From Tardiphaga robiniae (lineage in GTDB: Bacteria > Pseudomonadota > Alphaproteobacteria > Rhizobiales > Xanthobacteraceae), in the NCBI RefSeq assembly GCF_013359755.1, contig NZ_JABMCJ010000091.1, positions 120,334-184,333 of the forward strand: 64,000 nucleotides of DNA, written 5' to 3'. Numbering within the stretch: the stretch's first letter is position 1; each line of letters begins with the position of its first letter. Below the pieces are notes generated by a model. It made no database searches and was not told where the DNA came from. It was given only the letters and a program-made list of their open reading frames with translations. Both the position numbers and the translations under genes were made by a program. Shown one piece after another: positions 55,882 through 64,000 of this stretch.

Positions 55882-56658
55882 CTAATCCTGCGGCTCGGGC
55901 ATCGTCTCGCCTGTCGCGTCCACGCGCAGCCATCCTGATGGCGCCAGCCGCTGCTGCGGCAGATAGCGGCCCTTGTAGTCCATCTTCTTGGAGCCTTCGA
56001 TCCAGTAGCCGAGATAGACGTAAGGCAGGCCGAGCCGCCTGGCGCGGGCGATGTGGTCGAGGATCATGAAGGTGCCGAGCGAGCGGCTTTCCTCGCCGGG
56101 CTCGAAGAACGAGTACACCATCGACAGCCCGTCGCTGAGCACGTCGGTCAGCGCGACCGCGAGCAGATCTTCGCCGCGTCCGGTGATGCCTGTATCAGGG
56201 CCGCGGCGGCGATATTCGATGATGCGGGTTTCGACGTGGCTGTCTTCCACCATCATGGCGTAGTCGAGCACGGTCATGTCGGCCATGCCGCCATGGCGAT
56301 GGCGCTGGTCGAGATAGGCGCGGAACACCGAATACTGTTCGGAGGTCGGCACCGCGCTGCGCTGCTCGCCGATCACGTCGGCATTGCGTGCCTGGATCTT
56401 GCGGAAGTTGCGCGACGGCTTGAATTCATTGGCGATGACCCGGACGGAGACGCAGGCGCGGCACTGGTCGCAGGCCGGGCGATAGGCAATCGACTGGCTG
56501 CGCCGGAAGCCGCCATGGGTAAGGAGGTCGTTGAGATCGCCGGCCTTGTCGCCGACCAGATGGGTGAAAACTTTCCGTTCGTGCCGGCCCGGCAGGTAGG
56601 GGCAGGGCGACGGCGCCGTGAGGTAGAATTGCGGAGTGTCGCGGGAGTGCTGGGTCAC
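55882..56658 (-). CDS. bpt: Aspartate/glutamate leucyltransferase (Bpt)
   Basis: 258 residues from the GTG at 56656-56658, which starts [30 protein letters not shown] as in other alphaproteobacterial members. It transfers Leu from Leu-tRNA to N-terminal Asp or Glu of proteins in the bacterial N-degron route, which then go to ClpS/Clp[14 protein letters not shown] carries conserved cysteines of the N-terminal domain, and the GNAT-like C-terminal domain includes [26 protein letters not shown] and KMDYKGRY. It stands alone after the pseudogene region. Confidence 0.93.
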   Translation of the reverse strand: MTQHSRDTPQFYLTAPSPCPYLPGRHERKVFTHLVGDKAGDLNDLLTHGGFRRSQSIAYRPACDQCRACVSVRVIANEFKPSRNFRKIQARNADVIGEQRSAVPTSEQYSVFRAYLDQRHRHGGMADMTVLDYAMMVEDSHVETRIIEYRRRGPDTGITGRGEDLLAVALTDVLSDGLSMVYSFFEPGEESRSLGTFMILDHIARARRLGLPYVYLGYWIEGSKKMDYKGRYLPQQRLAPSGWLRVDATGETMPEPQD

Positions 56659-56757
56659 GGGTTGCCGTCGGTCTCCGAAGCAGTTTGGCGTAGCATCGCG
56701 CCGGCCGGGCAAACGGTCAATCGCTTTGCCCGGCCAAGTTGGCGTCAATCGCGGCTG

Positions 56758-57339
56758 TTAGTAGGCGCGGCCGGGCGGCTGGGCGTAAGCGGCGCGGACC
56801 ACGGAATTATTCACCACCACGGTTCCCAGCACGAGGTCATGCAGCAACTGACGGCGGCCATTGAGCAGGCCGACCACTAGCACCAGCGGCGTGAGTAGCG
56901 ACACCGAGGCCCAGAACAGCACCGCATGCGCCGCGCCGAGCACGAAGTAGCCGGGAGTGCCCGAGAAAGTGCGCATCTGCAGATCCATCATTCGCATGCC
57001 AACGGTGGCCGAATGCGGGCCGCCCAGCGACATGCCGTAATACACGACCGGCCAGATCACGGTCGCCGGCGAGATCAGCCAGAACAGCGCCCAGCCGAGG
57101 CCGAGGGTGACGACGCCGAATACCGCGATGAAGATGACGGCGAGTACGATCGGAATCGACAGCACCACGAGATCGATCAGGAAGGCGACAATGCGGCGCA
57201 TCAGCACGCCACGGAACAAGTCGGGCTGCGCATAGGGGTCAAAGGCATGGGCGCGGGGCGGGGTACCGGCACTGCGCCAGGTGTCGCCCTGCCAGCTTCC
57301 GTTGTTGGGGCCGCCAGCATTCGGGCCGGTATCAGACAT
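56758..57339 (-). CDS. RDD-family membrane protein
   Basis: 193 residues from the ATG at 57337-57339 with GGAGGG upstream. A Gly/Asn/Ser-rich start of about 45 residues precedes the RDD domain: RRIVAFLIDLVVLSIPIVL with the Arg-Asp-Asp-like pattern (R...D), ALFWLISPATVIWPVVYYGMSLGG, SATVGMRMMDLQM, and AHAVLFWASVSLLTPLVLVVGLLNGRRQLLHDLVLGTVVV. Three or four hydrophobic segments. Function unknown; some RDD proteins are Na+/H+ antiporters. It lies between bpt and hemB on the same strand, 99 and 126 bases from them. Confidence 0.9.
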   Translation of the reverse strand: MSDTGPNAGGPNNGSWQGDTWRSAGTPPRAHAFDPYAQPDLFRGVLMRRIVAFLIDLVVLSIPIVLAVIFIAVFGVVTLGLGWALFWLISPATVIWPVVYYGMSLGGPHSATVGMRMMDLQMRTFSGTPGYFVLGAAHAVLFWASVSLLTPLVLVVGLLNGRRQLLHDLVLGTVVVNNSVVRAAYAQPPGRAY

Positions 57340-57465
57340 GACGTATCCCTCCGTTTGCATCCTCACGGTCCATCACATGGATATCACCAGACCGCGCAAC
57401 AAGTGCGCGGAATCGTTACAGACTGTCCATGACGTAAATCAGGCGAGGCTTGAGCGCGGATGCGC

Positions 57466-58569
<1,104 letters not shown>

Positions 58570-58757
58570 TTAAATTCGACCTGTTCTAAGTCTAGCACCT
58601 TGATGTCCCGGCGTCACCGCGATCATGCACGTCATGCGCGCGTGACGTGACGGGCTGGGTCATTGATTTTGCAGGCCCAAAGGCTCACAAAAAGCCCCCA
58701 TGAATCGCTCAAACCATCGCCCAAACGTCCAGTTCCCACCCGTGAGATCGCATTCGC

Positions 58758-59237
58758 ATGTCTGAGCAGATGCCGCGCGACCTTGGGTCGAGAGACCCCA
58801 CGTCGCGGGACCATGCCATGTCGGTTGCGGCGATCTCGTCCGGACGCATCGAATCCGACGAGAACATCTGGACCCGGCGCCTGGTCCTGTTCCTGCGCGT
58901 GATGGCCGTCGTCTCGATGATGCAGGGCCTTTATCACTGGGCGCAGGTCACCGGCTTTGTCGGCACCGAGGATGACGCCTTCGAGGTCCAGACCATGGGC
59001 TGGCAGACCGCCACGGTCTATTTCGCCGTCATCGAGCTGGTCAGCGCCGTCGGCCTCTGGCTCGCGACACCGTGGGGCGCCGTCGTCTGGCTGACGACCG
59101 TGGTGTCCATGGCGGTGATCGAGCTGATGTTTCCGACCATCTATGGCGGCAATCTCCTGATCGTCGGCATCCAGGCTGCGTTTCTCGCAGGCTACCTTGC
59201 GCTGGCATGGATGGCGGCGCGCGAGCGGCCGCCATAG
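58758..59237 (+). CDS. Small membrane protein of the DUF6163 type
   Basis: 159 residues, start not certain (an ATG at 58818 is the alternative; neither has a clear ribosome site). After a polar N-terminus, four membrane segments are visible: TRRLVLFLRVMAVVSMMQGLYHW, TATVYFAVIELVSAVGLWLAT, WGAVVWLTTVVSMAVIELMF and IVGIQAAFLAGYLALAWMAA. The tail is basic. No known function. It is close to the acyl-CoA ligase gene and divergent from hemB. The family occurs widely in Rhizobiales at this position. Confidence 0.7.
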   Translation: MSEQMPRDLGSRDPTSRDHAMSVAAISSGRIESDENIWTRRLVLFLRVMAVVSMMQGLYHWAQVTGFVGTEDDAFEVQTMGWQTATVYFAVIELVSAVGLWLATPWGAVVWLTTVVSMAVIELMFPTIYGGNLLIVGIQAAFLAGYLALAWMAARERPP

Positions 59238-59289
59238 GCTCAGGACGTCAAGCAGAGGCCTCGCAGAAGGCCCTGCATTCAGGGAGGTT

Positions 59290-60858
59290 ATGTTGAACCA
59301 GCTTTATTCCGGCGGCACCGCCGGCAGCCTCATCGTCAGCGCGATCGCCCGCTATGGCGACCAGCCCGCGCTCGCGGACGGCCATGTCCGCTGGAGCTAC
59401 CGCGACTTCGGCGACGTGGTCGCGCGTTTCATCAGCCTGTTCCGCAGCCTTGGCCTGAAGAAAGGCGATGCGCTGTCCATTCTCTCCGGCAACCGCGCCG
59501 AGAGCTGGGCCGCGATTTCCGCCGCCGCCGTGATGGGCCTGCGCTACACGCCGCTGCATCCGATGGCCGCCGAGGACGATCACGCCTTCATTCTCGAGGA
59601 CGCCGAGATCTCCGCGCTGATCGTGGAAAGCGGCAAGTTCGCCGCGCGCGGCCTCGCGCTGCGCGGGCGCGTGTCGGGCCTGAAACACTTGCTGTCCTTC
59701 GGCGCGCTCGATGGCGCGCGCGATCTGCTGGCCGAACTGCCCAATGCGACGCCGGCGCCGCTGGTGGACGAGAGCAGCACCGGCGATATCTGCTGGCTGG
59801 CTTATACCGGTGGCACCACGGGCCGTTCCAAGGGCGTGATGCTGCCGCATCGCGTGCTGGTGGCGATGTCGCTGGCGATCTACGCGGACTGGGACTGGCC
59901 GGCCGATATCCGCTATCTCGCGGCGACGCCGATCAGCCACGCCGCCGGCATCACGCTGTTTCCGGTGATGCTGCGCGGCGGTTTCGCACGGCTGGTGCAG
60001 GGTTTCGATGCGGAAACCTATTGCCGCGTGGTGCATGAGGAGAAGATTACCGCGACCTTCCTGGTGCCGACGCTGATCTATGCGCTGATCGACGCGCCGG
60101 ATCTGCGCGCCAAATACGACATGTCGTCATTGCAGATGATCGTCTACGGCGCGGCGCCGATGTCGCCGGACCGGCTGCGCGAGGGCGTAGGCATCTTCGG
60201 CAATGTGTTCGTGCAGCTCTACGGCCAGACCGAAGCGCCGCAGATCATCACCACCATGCGCAAGATCGATCACGACGACAGCAAGCCGGGCCGTCTCGGC
60301 TCCTGCGGCCGCGCCAATCCGATGGTCGAGGTCAAACTGTTCGACGCCGAGATGCGTGAAGTGGCGACAGGGGAACCCGGCGAGATCTGCGTGCGCGGCT
60401 CGCTGGTGATGGATGGCTACTGGAAACGCCCGGATGCCACCGAAGATGCGTTCCGCGGCGGCTGGCTGCACACCGGCGATGTCGCCGTGAAGGACAGCGA
60501 CGGCTTCTTCTATATCGTCGACCGCACCAAGGACATGATCATCTCCGGCGGCTTCAACATCTATCCGCGTGAAGTCGAGGATGCCTTGATGGCGCATCAT
60601 GCGGTGGCGTCCGCTGCCGTGATCGGAATTCCCGATGCGAAGTGGGGCGAGGCTGTAAAAGCCTTTGTCGTGCTCAAAGCCGGCGCGAATAATTCGGTCG
60701 AGGAACTGCAGGCGCATGTGAAAGACAAGCGCGGCGCGCCGTGGTCGCCGAAAACCATCGATTTCGTCAGTGAGATCCCCGTGACGGGGCTCGGCAAGAT
60801 CGATCGCAAGGCATTGCGCGCGCCCTATTGGGACGGAAGAACGCGCGGAGTTGCGTAA
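59290..60858 (+). CDS. AMP-binding acyl-CoA synthetase
   Basis: 522 residues from the ATG at 59290 (GGGAGG immediately before). ANL-family ligase that activates a carboxylic acid to its acyl-adenylate and CoA ester. P-loop YTGGTTGRSKGVMLPH at about residue 175-190, VYGAAPMSPDRLR and YGQTEAPQ (aromatic/acidic motif) follow, then GEICVRGS and YWKRPDATEDAFRGGWLHTGDVAV. The hinge is near DRTKDMIISGGFNIYPRE, and the catalytic Lys is in GLGKIDRKALR. Fatty or aromatic acid specificity cannot be set by eye. It is 53 bases after the DUF6163 gene and ends in a hairpin. Confidence 0.92.
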   Translation: MLNQLYSGGTAGSLIVSAIARYGDQPALADGHVRWSYRDFGDVVARFISLFRSLGLKKGDALSILSGNRAESWAAISAAAVMGLRYTPLHPMAAEDDHAFILEDAEISALIVESGKFAARGLALRGRVSGLKHLLSFGALDGARDLLAELPNATPAPLVDESSTGDICWLAYTGGTTGRSKGVMLPHRVLVAMSLAIYADWDWPADIRYLAATPISHAAGITLFPVMLRGGFARLVQGFDAETYCRVVHEEKITATFLVPTLIYALIDAPDLRAKYDMSSLQMIVYGAAPMSPDRLREGVGIFGNVFVQLYGQTEAPQIITTMRKIDHDDSKPGRLGSCGRANPMVEVKLFDAEMREVATGEPGEICVRGSLVMDGYWKRPDATEDAFRGGWLHTGDVAVKDSDGFFYIVDRTKDMIISGGFNIYPREVEDALMAHHAVASAAVIGIPDAKWGEAVKAFVVLKAGANNSVEELQAHVKDKRGAPWSPKTIDFVSEIPVTGLGKIDRKALRAPYWDGRTRGVA

Positions 60859-60876
60859 AATTGTCGAATTAATTTT

Positions 60877-60917
60877 CGGGGCGTTGGCGGTAAGACTTCG
60901 GTCACCCTAACGCCCCG
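60877..60917. terminator. Hairpin after the acyl-CoA synthetase gene
   Basis: CGGGGCGTT (60877-60885) is the exact inverse complement of AACGCCCCG (60909-60917), with a 23-base loop. It has no T-run, so termination is uncertain. Confidence 0.55.
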
Positions 60918-61197
60918 GTTACGAACCTTACGCGAGTGTTTCGAATTTTAGGCAAGCTGTTCCGCTATGCGACAGATCGGGCGGACAAAGCTGGAACATG
61001 GGCTCTGCAGCGTGAATCAAACCTTGCGAAAACCCCTTGTTTCACCGGCTTAATCTCAGATTCACTGTCTCAAATTCATGATCTCTTTATTGTCTTATTT
61101 AAGCGGTTCTTCAAACGCTCCCCCTTAAGTTGGCCCTATCAGACGGGACACAAGTTTCGTCGAATAAGTCGATAAAAACGACAACAGGGGTAGTGTC
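60918..61197. other. Leader and promoter region of ldtR
   Basis: About 280 bases, AT-rich near 61050-61130. No gene. It holds the ldtR promoter. The bases directly before 61198 read AGGGGTAGTGTC, a fair ribosome site. Confidence 0.5.
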
Positions 61198-61710
61198 ATG
61201 ATGAAGACCGTTGCGACGGTGGAAAGCGTCGATCTCGTTCCGGGCCAGGCGCCGGTTCAGCCGCTTTATCTGGAAGCCTTGACGTTGGTGGAGCGTCTGC
61301 ATCGCCGCCTGCTCGATGTCATCAAGGATGAATTCGATCGCCGCGGCCGCGCTGATATCAATTCGGTCCAGGCACTGCTGCTCTACAATATCGGCGACAA
61401 GGAATTGACCGCCGGCGAGCTGCGCACCCGCGGTTACTATCTCGGATCCAACGTGTCGTACAACCTGAAGAAGCTTGTCGAACTCGGCTTCCTCGATCAT
61501 CAGCGCTCGCGCGTCGATCGTCGCTCGGTTCGCATTCGTCTGACGGCGCAGGGCCAGGAAATCCGCCACATCGTCGACGCGCTGTATCAGAAGCACGTCA
61601 AGACGGTCGAGCAGGTCGGTGGCATCTCCAACGAGGAATTCGCGACCCTCAACAAGTCGCTGCACCGCCTCGAGCGCTTCTGGACCGACCAGATCCTGTA
61701 TCGCCTCTGA
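61198..61710 (+). CDS. ldtR: MarR-family regulator LdtR
   Basis: 170 residues. A winged-helix dimer: helix 1 PLYLEALTLVERLHRRLLDVIKDEF, then RADINSVQALLLYNIGDKELTAGELRTRGYYLGSNVSYNLKKLVELGFLDHQRSRVDRRSVRIRLTAQGQ in pattern, with the wing in SRVDRRSV. The close match in look is LdtR of Rhizobiales (known from Liberibacter), which activates an L,D-transpeptidase gene and responds to small aromatic ligands. The dimer helices follow to the end. No transpeptidase gene is adjacent. A strong terminator follows, so it is a single-gene unit. Confidence 0.92.
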   Translation: MMKTVATVESVDLVPGQAPVQPLYLEALTLVERLHRRLLDVIKDEFDRRGRADINSVQALLLYNIGDKELTAGELRTRGYYLGSNVSYNLKKLVELGFLDHQRSRVDRRSVRIRLTAQGQEIRHIVDALYQKHVKTVEQVGGISNEEFATLNKSLHRLERFWTDQILYRL

Positions 61711-61809
61711 GAATTTCGACCTCCAAGTCGCCGAAACCACTGCCGACGGATTGCCCTCCGAAAGCACATCGAAATGCGCGCAAGACGCATGCGACACTGA
61801 AATTGATCA

Positions 61810-61835
61810 AGGCGCCCTCGCAGGGCGCCTTTTTC
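61810..61835 (+). terminator. Intrinsic terminator of ldtR
   Basis: AGGCGCCCT/AGGGCGCCT (61810-61818 with 61822-61830), 3-base loop, TTTTT after the stem. Confidence 0.92.
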
Positions 61836-61912
61836 TTTGGCGTTACGCCCATCCCACGCTTGCTGAACGAAAACACCTCCAAGACAGACACAGAGATATT
61901 GGAGATGATTTC

Positions 61913-62272
61913 ATGAAGCGCTTGTTGATCTTTCTGCTCCTCTTTCCTGCCGTTGCGACTGTCGCGTTCTACGCAGTGACGTACGTCCTGACCGGCGCAG
62001 CGGTGGATAGCGGTACAGGGCCGGTGTTCATGTATCTCGTCTTTATTGTGCCGGGGCTCCTGGTCGCCTTGCTGGACTGGCTGATTGCCAGAACATCCAT
62101 GCCTGCGGTCATGACGACGACACTTCTTGCCTACGGTCTATCGGTGTTGGTGATGGCCTTGCTTCTCGGCTCCAGCAAGCAACTCGTGGCACTCGGTCTG
62201 ATCGGCGCAATTCCGGCTGCAGTGTGTTCGTGGCTGTCAAATAAACCAAGGGAAAGCGTGAAGGCGGCGTGA
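61913..62272 (+). CDS. Small membrane protein of unknown function
   Basis: 119 residues from ATG 61913 with GGAGATG upstream. Four hydrophobic segments: LLIFLLLFPAVATVAFYAVTYVL (1-25), VFMYLVFIVPGLLVALLDWLI, MPAVMTTTLLAYGLSVLVMALLLG and LVALGLIGAIPAAVCSWLSN. Few charges except at the end (KPRESVKAA). No known family. It follows the ldtR terminator and so has its own promoter. Confidence 0.7.
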   Translation: MKRLLIFLLLFPAVATVAFYAVTYVLTGAAVDSGTGPVFMYLVFIVPGLLVALLDWLIARTSMPAVMTTTLLAYGLSVLVMALLLGSSKQLVALGLIGAIPAAVCSWLSNKPRESVKAA

Positions 62273-62408
62273 GCGATTCATCACTCGTGCCAAGCAGGAG
62301 TGGAATTGCCGCCGACCAACTTGAATTTTAAGTCTCAGAAATTGCAATCGTGCTGCCCAACACGTAAGCTTGCTGTAGGCAAGTTGGAGCAAACTCTCTG
62401 AGAGAGCA

Positions 62409-63062
62409 GTGGCGACACCAAAGGATTATCTCGCTAACGCCGAACGGCTCGTCTCCGATGCCGCCTATTTGCACGCGCAGGATAGGGCGCGTTCCGCTGC
62501 CACATTGATAGTAGTTGCGCTTGAGCAAATGGGCGAATTTGTCGAAGTTCTGACAAAAGTCTCGTATCCCGATGCAGAGGTGCATATGGGCATCTTTGGC
62601 GGCAAGACGAATGCACATGCAAAGCGTCAGGATGCCCTTGCTGGCCATATAATGAACTACGCATTCGGCTCATTCTTCGTCCGAACGATGGCAAAGCGCT
62701 ACGCGGATGAATTCCCGAGCAATAGCACAGAAGACATCGCATCTTGGATTGCGCGTACGCAACCTCATAGCCTGAGCGATGAAGAGCAAAAGGATCAGAG
62801 GTCCTGCCCCGATATAGCGGCGGCTCATTTATTGCTGCACTTTGTGCGGTCTAATATCCTTAAAGACTTGAGAGAATACGGCCTTTACGAAAACAACAGC
62901 CGAGCCTTTTCTGACGACGAAATAAAGCAGACGATAAGCTTGGCTTTTAAAGTTCGCGCCATGTTGGAAAGGTCGTGGGTCACACCCGAACCGTTTAAAT
63001 TGGTCGGCGTGAATATGCCAGAAGGCCTAAAATTCGATCTGTCCGGCAATCGTCTTGCGTGA
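62409..63062 (+). CDS. AbiV-like protein (abortive-infection family)
   Basis: 217 residues from a GTG at 62409 (GAGAG upstream). The first helices follow the AbiV pattern: NAERLVSDAAYLHAQDRARSAATLIVVALEQMGEF, a helix pair with the conserved A-x-E (here ALEQ), then HAKRQDALAGHI. AbiV of Lactococcus blocks late phage translation, but members in other bacteria have no tested role. The second half is helical and less recognisable (LRDLREYGLYENN, KQTISLAFKVRAMLERSW). Base composition is more AT-rich than the neighbours, a sign of transfer. No partner gene is adjacent. Confidence 0.75.
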   Translation: MATPKDYLANAERLVSDAAYLHAQDRARSAATLIVVALEQMGEFVEVLTKVSYPDAEVHMGIFGGKTNAHAKRQDALAGHIMNYAFGSFFVRTMAKRYADEFPSNSTEDIASWIARTQPHSLSDEEQKDQRSCPDIAAAHLLLHFVRSNILKDLREYGLYENNSRAFSDDEIKQTISLAFKVRAMLERSWVTPEPFKLVGVNMPEGLKFDLSGNRLA

Positions 63063-63185
63063 CTATTGCTTGGCTAAGCTCTCGATTCGCCTAGATCGCT
63101 CAGTAGCAGTCTCACAACTTTCTTCCATGTCGATGGAACCGGTTCCATTCTCGCGGCTTATCGCTTCGTCAGAAGGGATCAAGTC

Positions 63186-63416
63186 ATGCTGGTCGAACGC
63201 GGTCTGAAAGTGATGAATGTCGAGGCGGTGGGCGACGCCTATGCCATCGCTGCGAACTACCTGCGCAAGTCCGGCGCGATCCCCGATACTTATCTCACCA
63301 ACGATCGGCTGCTCGAAATCATCGTCCGGATGTTTCATCGCGGCGAAGACAACAAGCTTCGCCTTGCGAACAGAGCGATCGCGCAATTCCAGGCTGCACG
63401 GGCTGAAGCCGCGTAG
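63186..63416 (+). CDS. Small conserved protein of unknown function (76 aa)
   Basis: AAGGGA precedes the ATG at good spacing. The protein is one alpha-helical unit: VEAVGDAYAIAANYLRKSGAIPDTYLTNDRLLEIIVRMFHRGEDNKLRLANRAIAQFQ. A conserved-looking block (NDRLLEIIVRMFHRGE) suggests a real family in this bacterial group, with no known function. No signal or membrane segment. It lies 11 bases before the next small gene. Confidence 0.7.
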   Translation: MLVERGLKVMNVEAVGDAYAIAANYLRKSGAIPDTYLTNDRLLEIIVRMFHRGEDNKLRLANRAIAQFQAARAEAA

Positions 63417-63427
63417 CCGGTTTTCTG

Positions 63428-63673
63428 ATGTCCAACGGGGAAAATGACGACATGCAGATTGCCATCGACCGCATCATGCACACCTATGACCTGATGATGA
63501 GCCGCACCCAGGCGGCGTCGGACGAAGCCCGCACCAAGGTGACCGACTATGTGCAGTCGCTGTTCGACGGTGGCGAGAAGGATCCGCACCGGCTGACGGT
63601 GTTCGGCTTGACCTATTTGCGTGAGCTCGATGGCAGCAACGATCCGGTGAAGGCCGGGTTTACCGGCCTTTGA
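63428..63673 (+). CDS. Small conserved protein of unknown function (81 aa)
   Basis: The ATG at 63428 has no clear ribosome site; an in-frame ATG at 63452 (GGGGA about 10 bases upstream) may be the start and gives 73 residues. Helical: IAIDRIMHTYDLMMSRTQAASDEARTKVTDYVQSLFDGGE, followed by a short beta-like end (HRLTVFGLTYLREL). Probably co-transcribed with the gene at 63186, 11 bases upstream. Function unknown. Confidence 0.7.
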   Translation: MSNGENDDMQIAIDRIMHTYDLMMSRTQAASDEARTKVTDYVQSLFDGGEKDPHRLTVFGLTYLRELDGSNDPVKAGFTGL

Positions 63674-63843
63674 GGGAGTAGGGCGCAATAGCGCTGCGTT
63701 TAAGCGCTGGCGCCCTGTCCAGGGCTTCATCAGATTCAAATTTCAAACAGCCACTACCCTTCAGACATGCGTCATCACCCCTGTTATTTGCAGCGCGGGG
63801 GCGCCGTCGTCTCCTGCATTCCCGGCCCCCTGTGAGAGGGCGT

Positions 63844-63967
63844 GCGGAACGCCGGGTGCCCGTTGCACCCTTGGGCCTGATGCGATGCGGTCTTCCGCAG
63901 GGTTAGAGTGCATCAGGACTTTCGGAGGCGCCGAGCAAGTGCCCGACGTTCCGCCTGCGGTGTTTTT
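63844..63967. other. Multi-hairpin non-coding element at the window edge
   Basis: A long-range helix GCGGAACG/CGTTCCGC (63844-63851 with 63947-63954) closes a set of three hairpins: GGGTGC/GCACCC (63854-63859 with 63865-63870), CCTGATGC/GCATCAGG (63876-63883 with 63910-63917), and inside the latter GCGG/CCGC (63887-63890 with 63895-63898). All stems are perfect. The plus strand continues into TTTTTT. I recall similar sequence recurring in Bradyrhizobium genomes, but cannot verify it. No frame fits across it. Confidence 0.5.
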
Positions 63968-64000
63968 TCGGTTGCTTGCACTTTGCCTCGACGAACGCTC

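Overview
The window is chromosomal DNA from an alphaproteobacterium of the Bradyrhizobium/Rhodopseudomonas/Afipia group (Nitrobacteraceae). Evidence: GC-rich coding sequence, a porin of the Rhizobiales porin_2 type, a Mg-type HemB, an LdtR-like MarR regulator, and the gene order rpoZ-rsh-pdxJ-acpS-lepB-rnc-era-recO followed by parC. The genus call rests on recognition of families, not on a search.

Layout. 1-2900: end of gatB, then small genes (a 36-residue Lys-rich H1-like protein, a Sel1-like protein, an Inh-type protease inhibitor, a Gly/Tyr-rich secreted protein). 2923-5669: a small, AT-richer island at the 3' end of tRNA-Ser(GCT), bracketed by a 16-bp direct repeat and carrying three orphan genes but no integrase. 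6406-10344: porin and lytic transglycosylase. 10606-14540: dapA, mscL, smpB, a Bcp-like peroxiredoxin, a family-5 uracil-DNA glycosylase overlapping a NYN-domain gene. 14910-23015: the housekeeping run rpoZ, rsh, pdxJ, acpS, lepB, rnc, era, recO. 23097-27689: a copper cassette (His-rich protein, lipoprotein, TolC-like protein, multicopper oxidase, cupredoxin, CusF-like protein) lying between recO and parC. 27866-36464: parC, arsC-like, a divergent locus of three Tat-exported enzymes (LigI-like amidohydrolase, two MmgE/PrpD proteins), and a CorC/HlyC-family protein with a structured leader resembling a Mn riboswitch. 36792-49068: RND efflux pair, class III cyclase, two MFS exporters and a TRAP transporter. 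49177-55822: mntH with a Mur-box-like operator, then a peroxiredoxin-like gene and a very large zinc-ribbon/cyclase/AAA/TPR protein, bracketed by two copies of mntH/LysR fragments. 55882-63673: bpt, RDD protein, hemB, acyl-CoA ligase, ldtR, an AbiV-like gene and small conserved proteins. The right edge holds a compact multi-hairpin non-coding element.

The best candidates for something undescribed are (a) the peroxiredoxin plus cyclase-ATPase-TPR cassette between rearranged mntH/LysR fragments, (b) the integrase-less tRNA-Ser island with a coiled-coil orphan, (c) the locus of three exported enzymes with two Tat-dependent MmgE/PrpD proteins, and (d) the structured leader upstream of the CorC-family gene. 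Metal handling recurs: copper cassette, MntH with a probable Mur operator, the CorC-family leader and Mg-type HemB.
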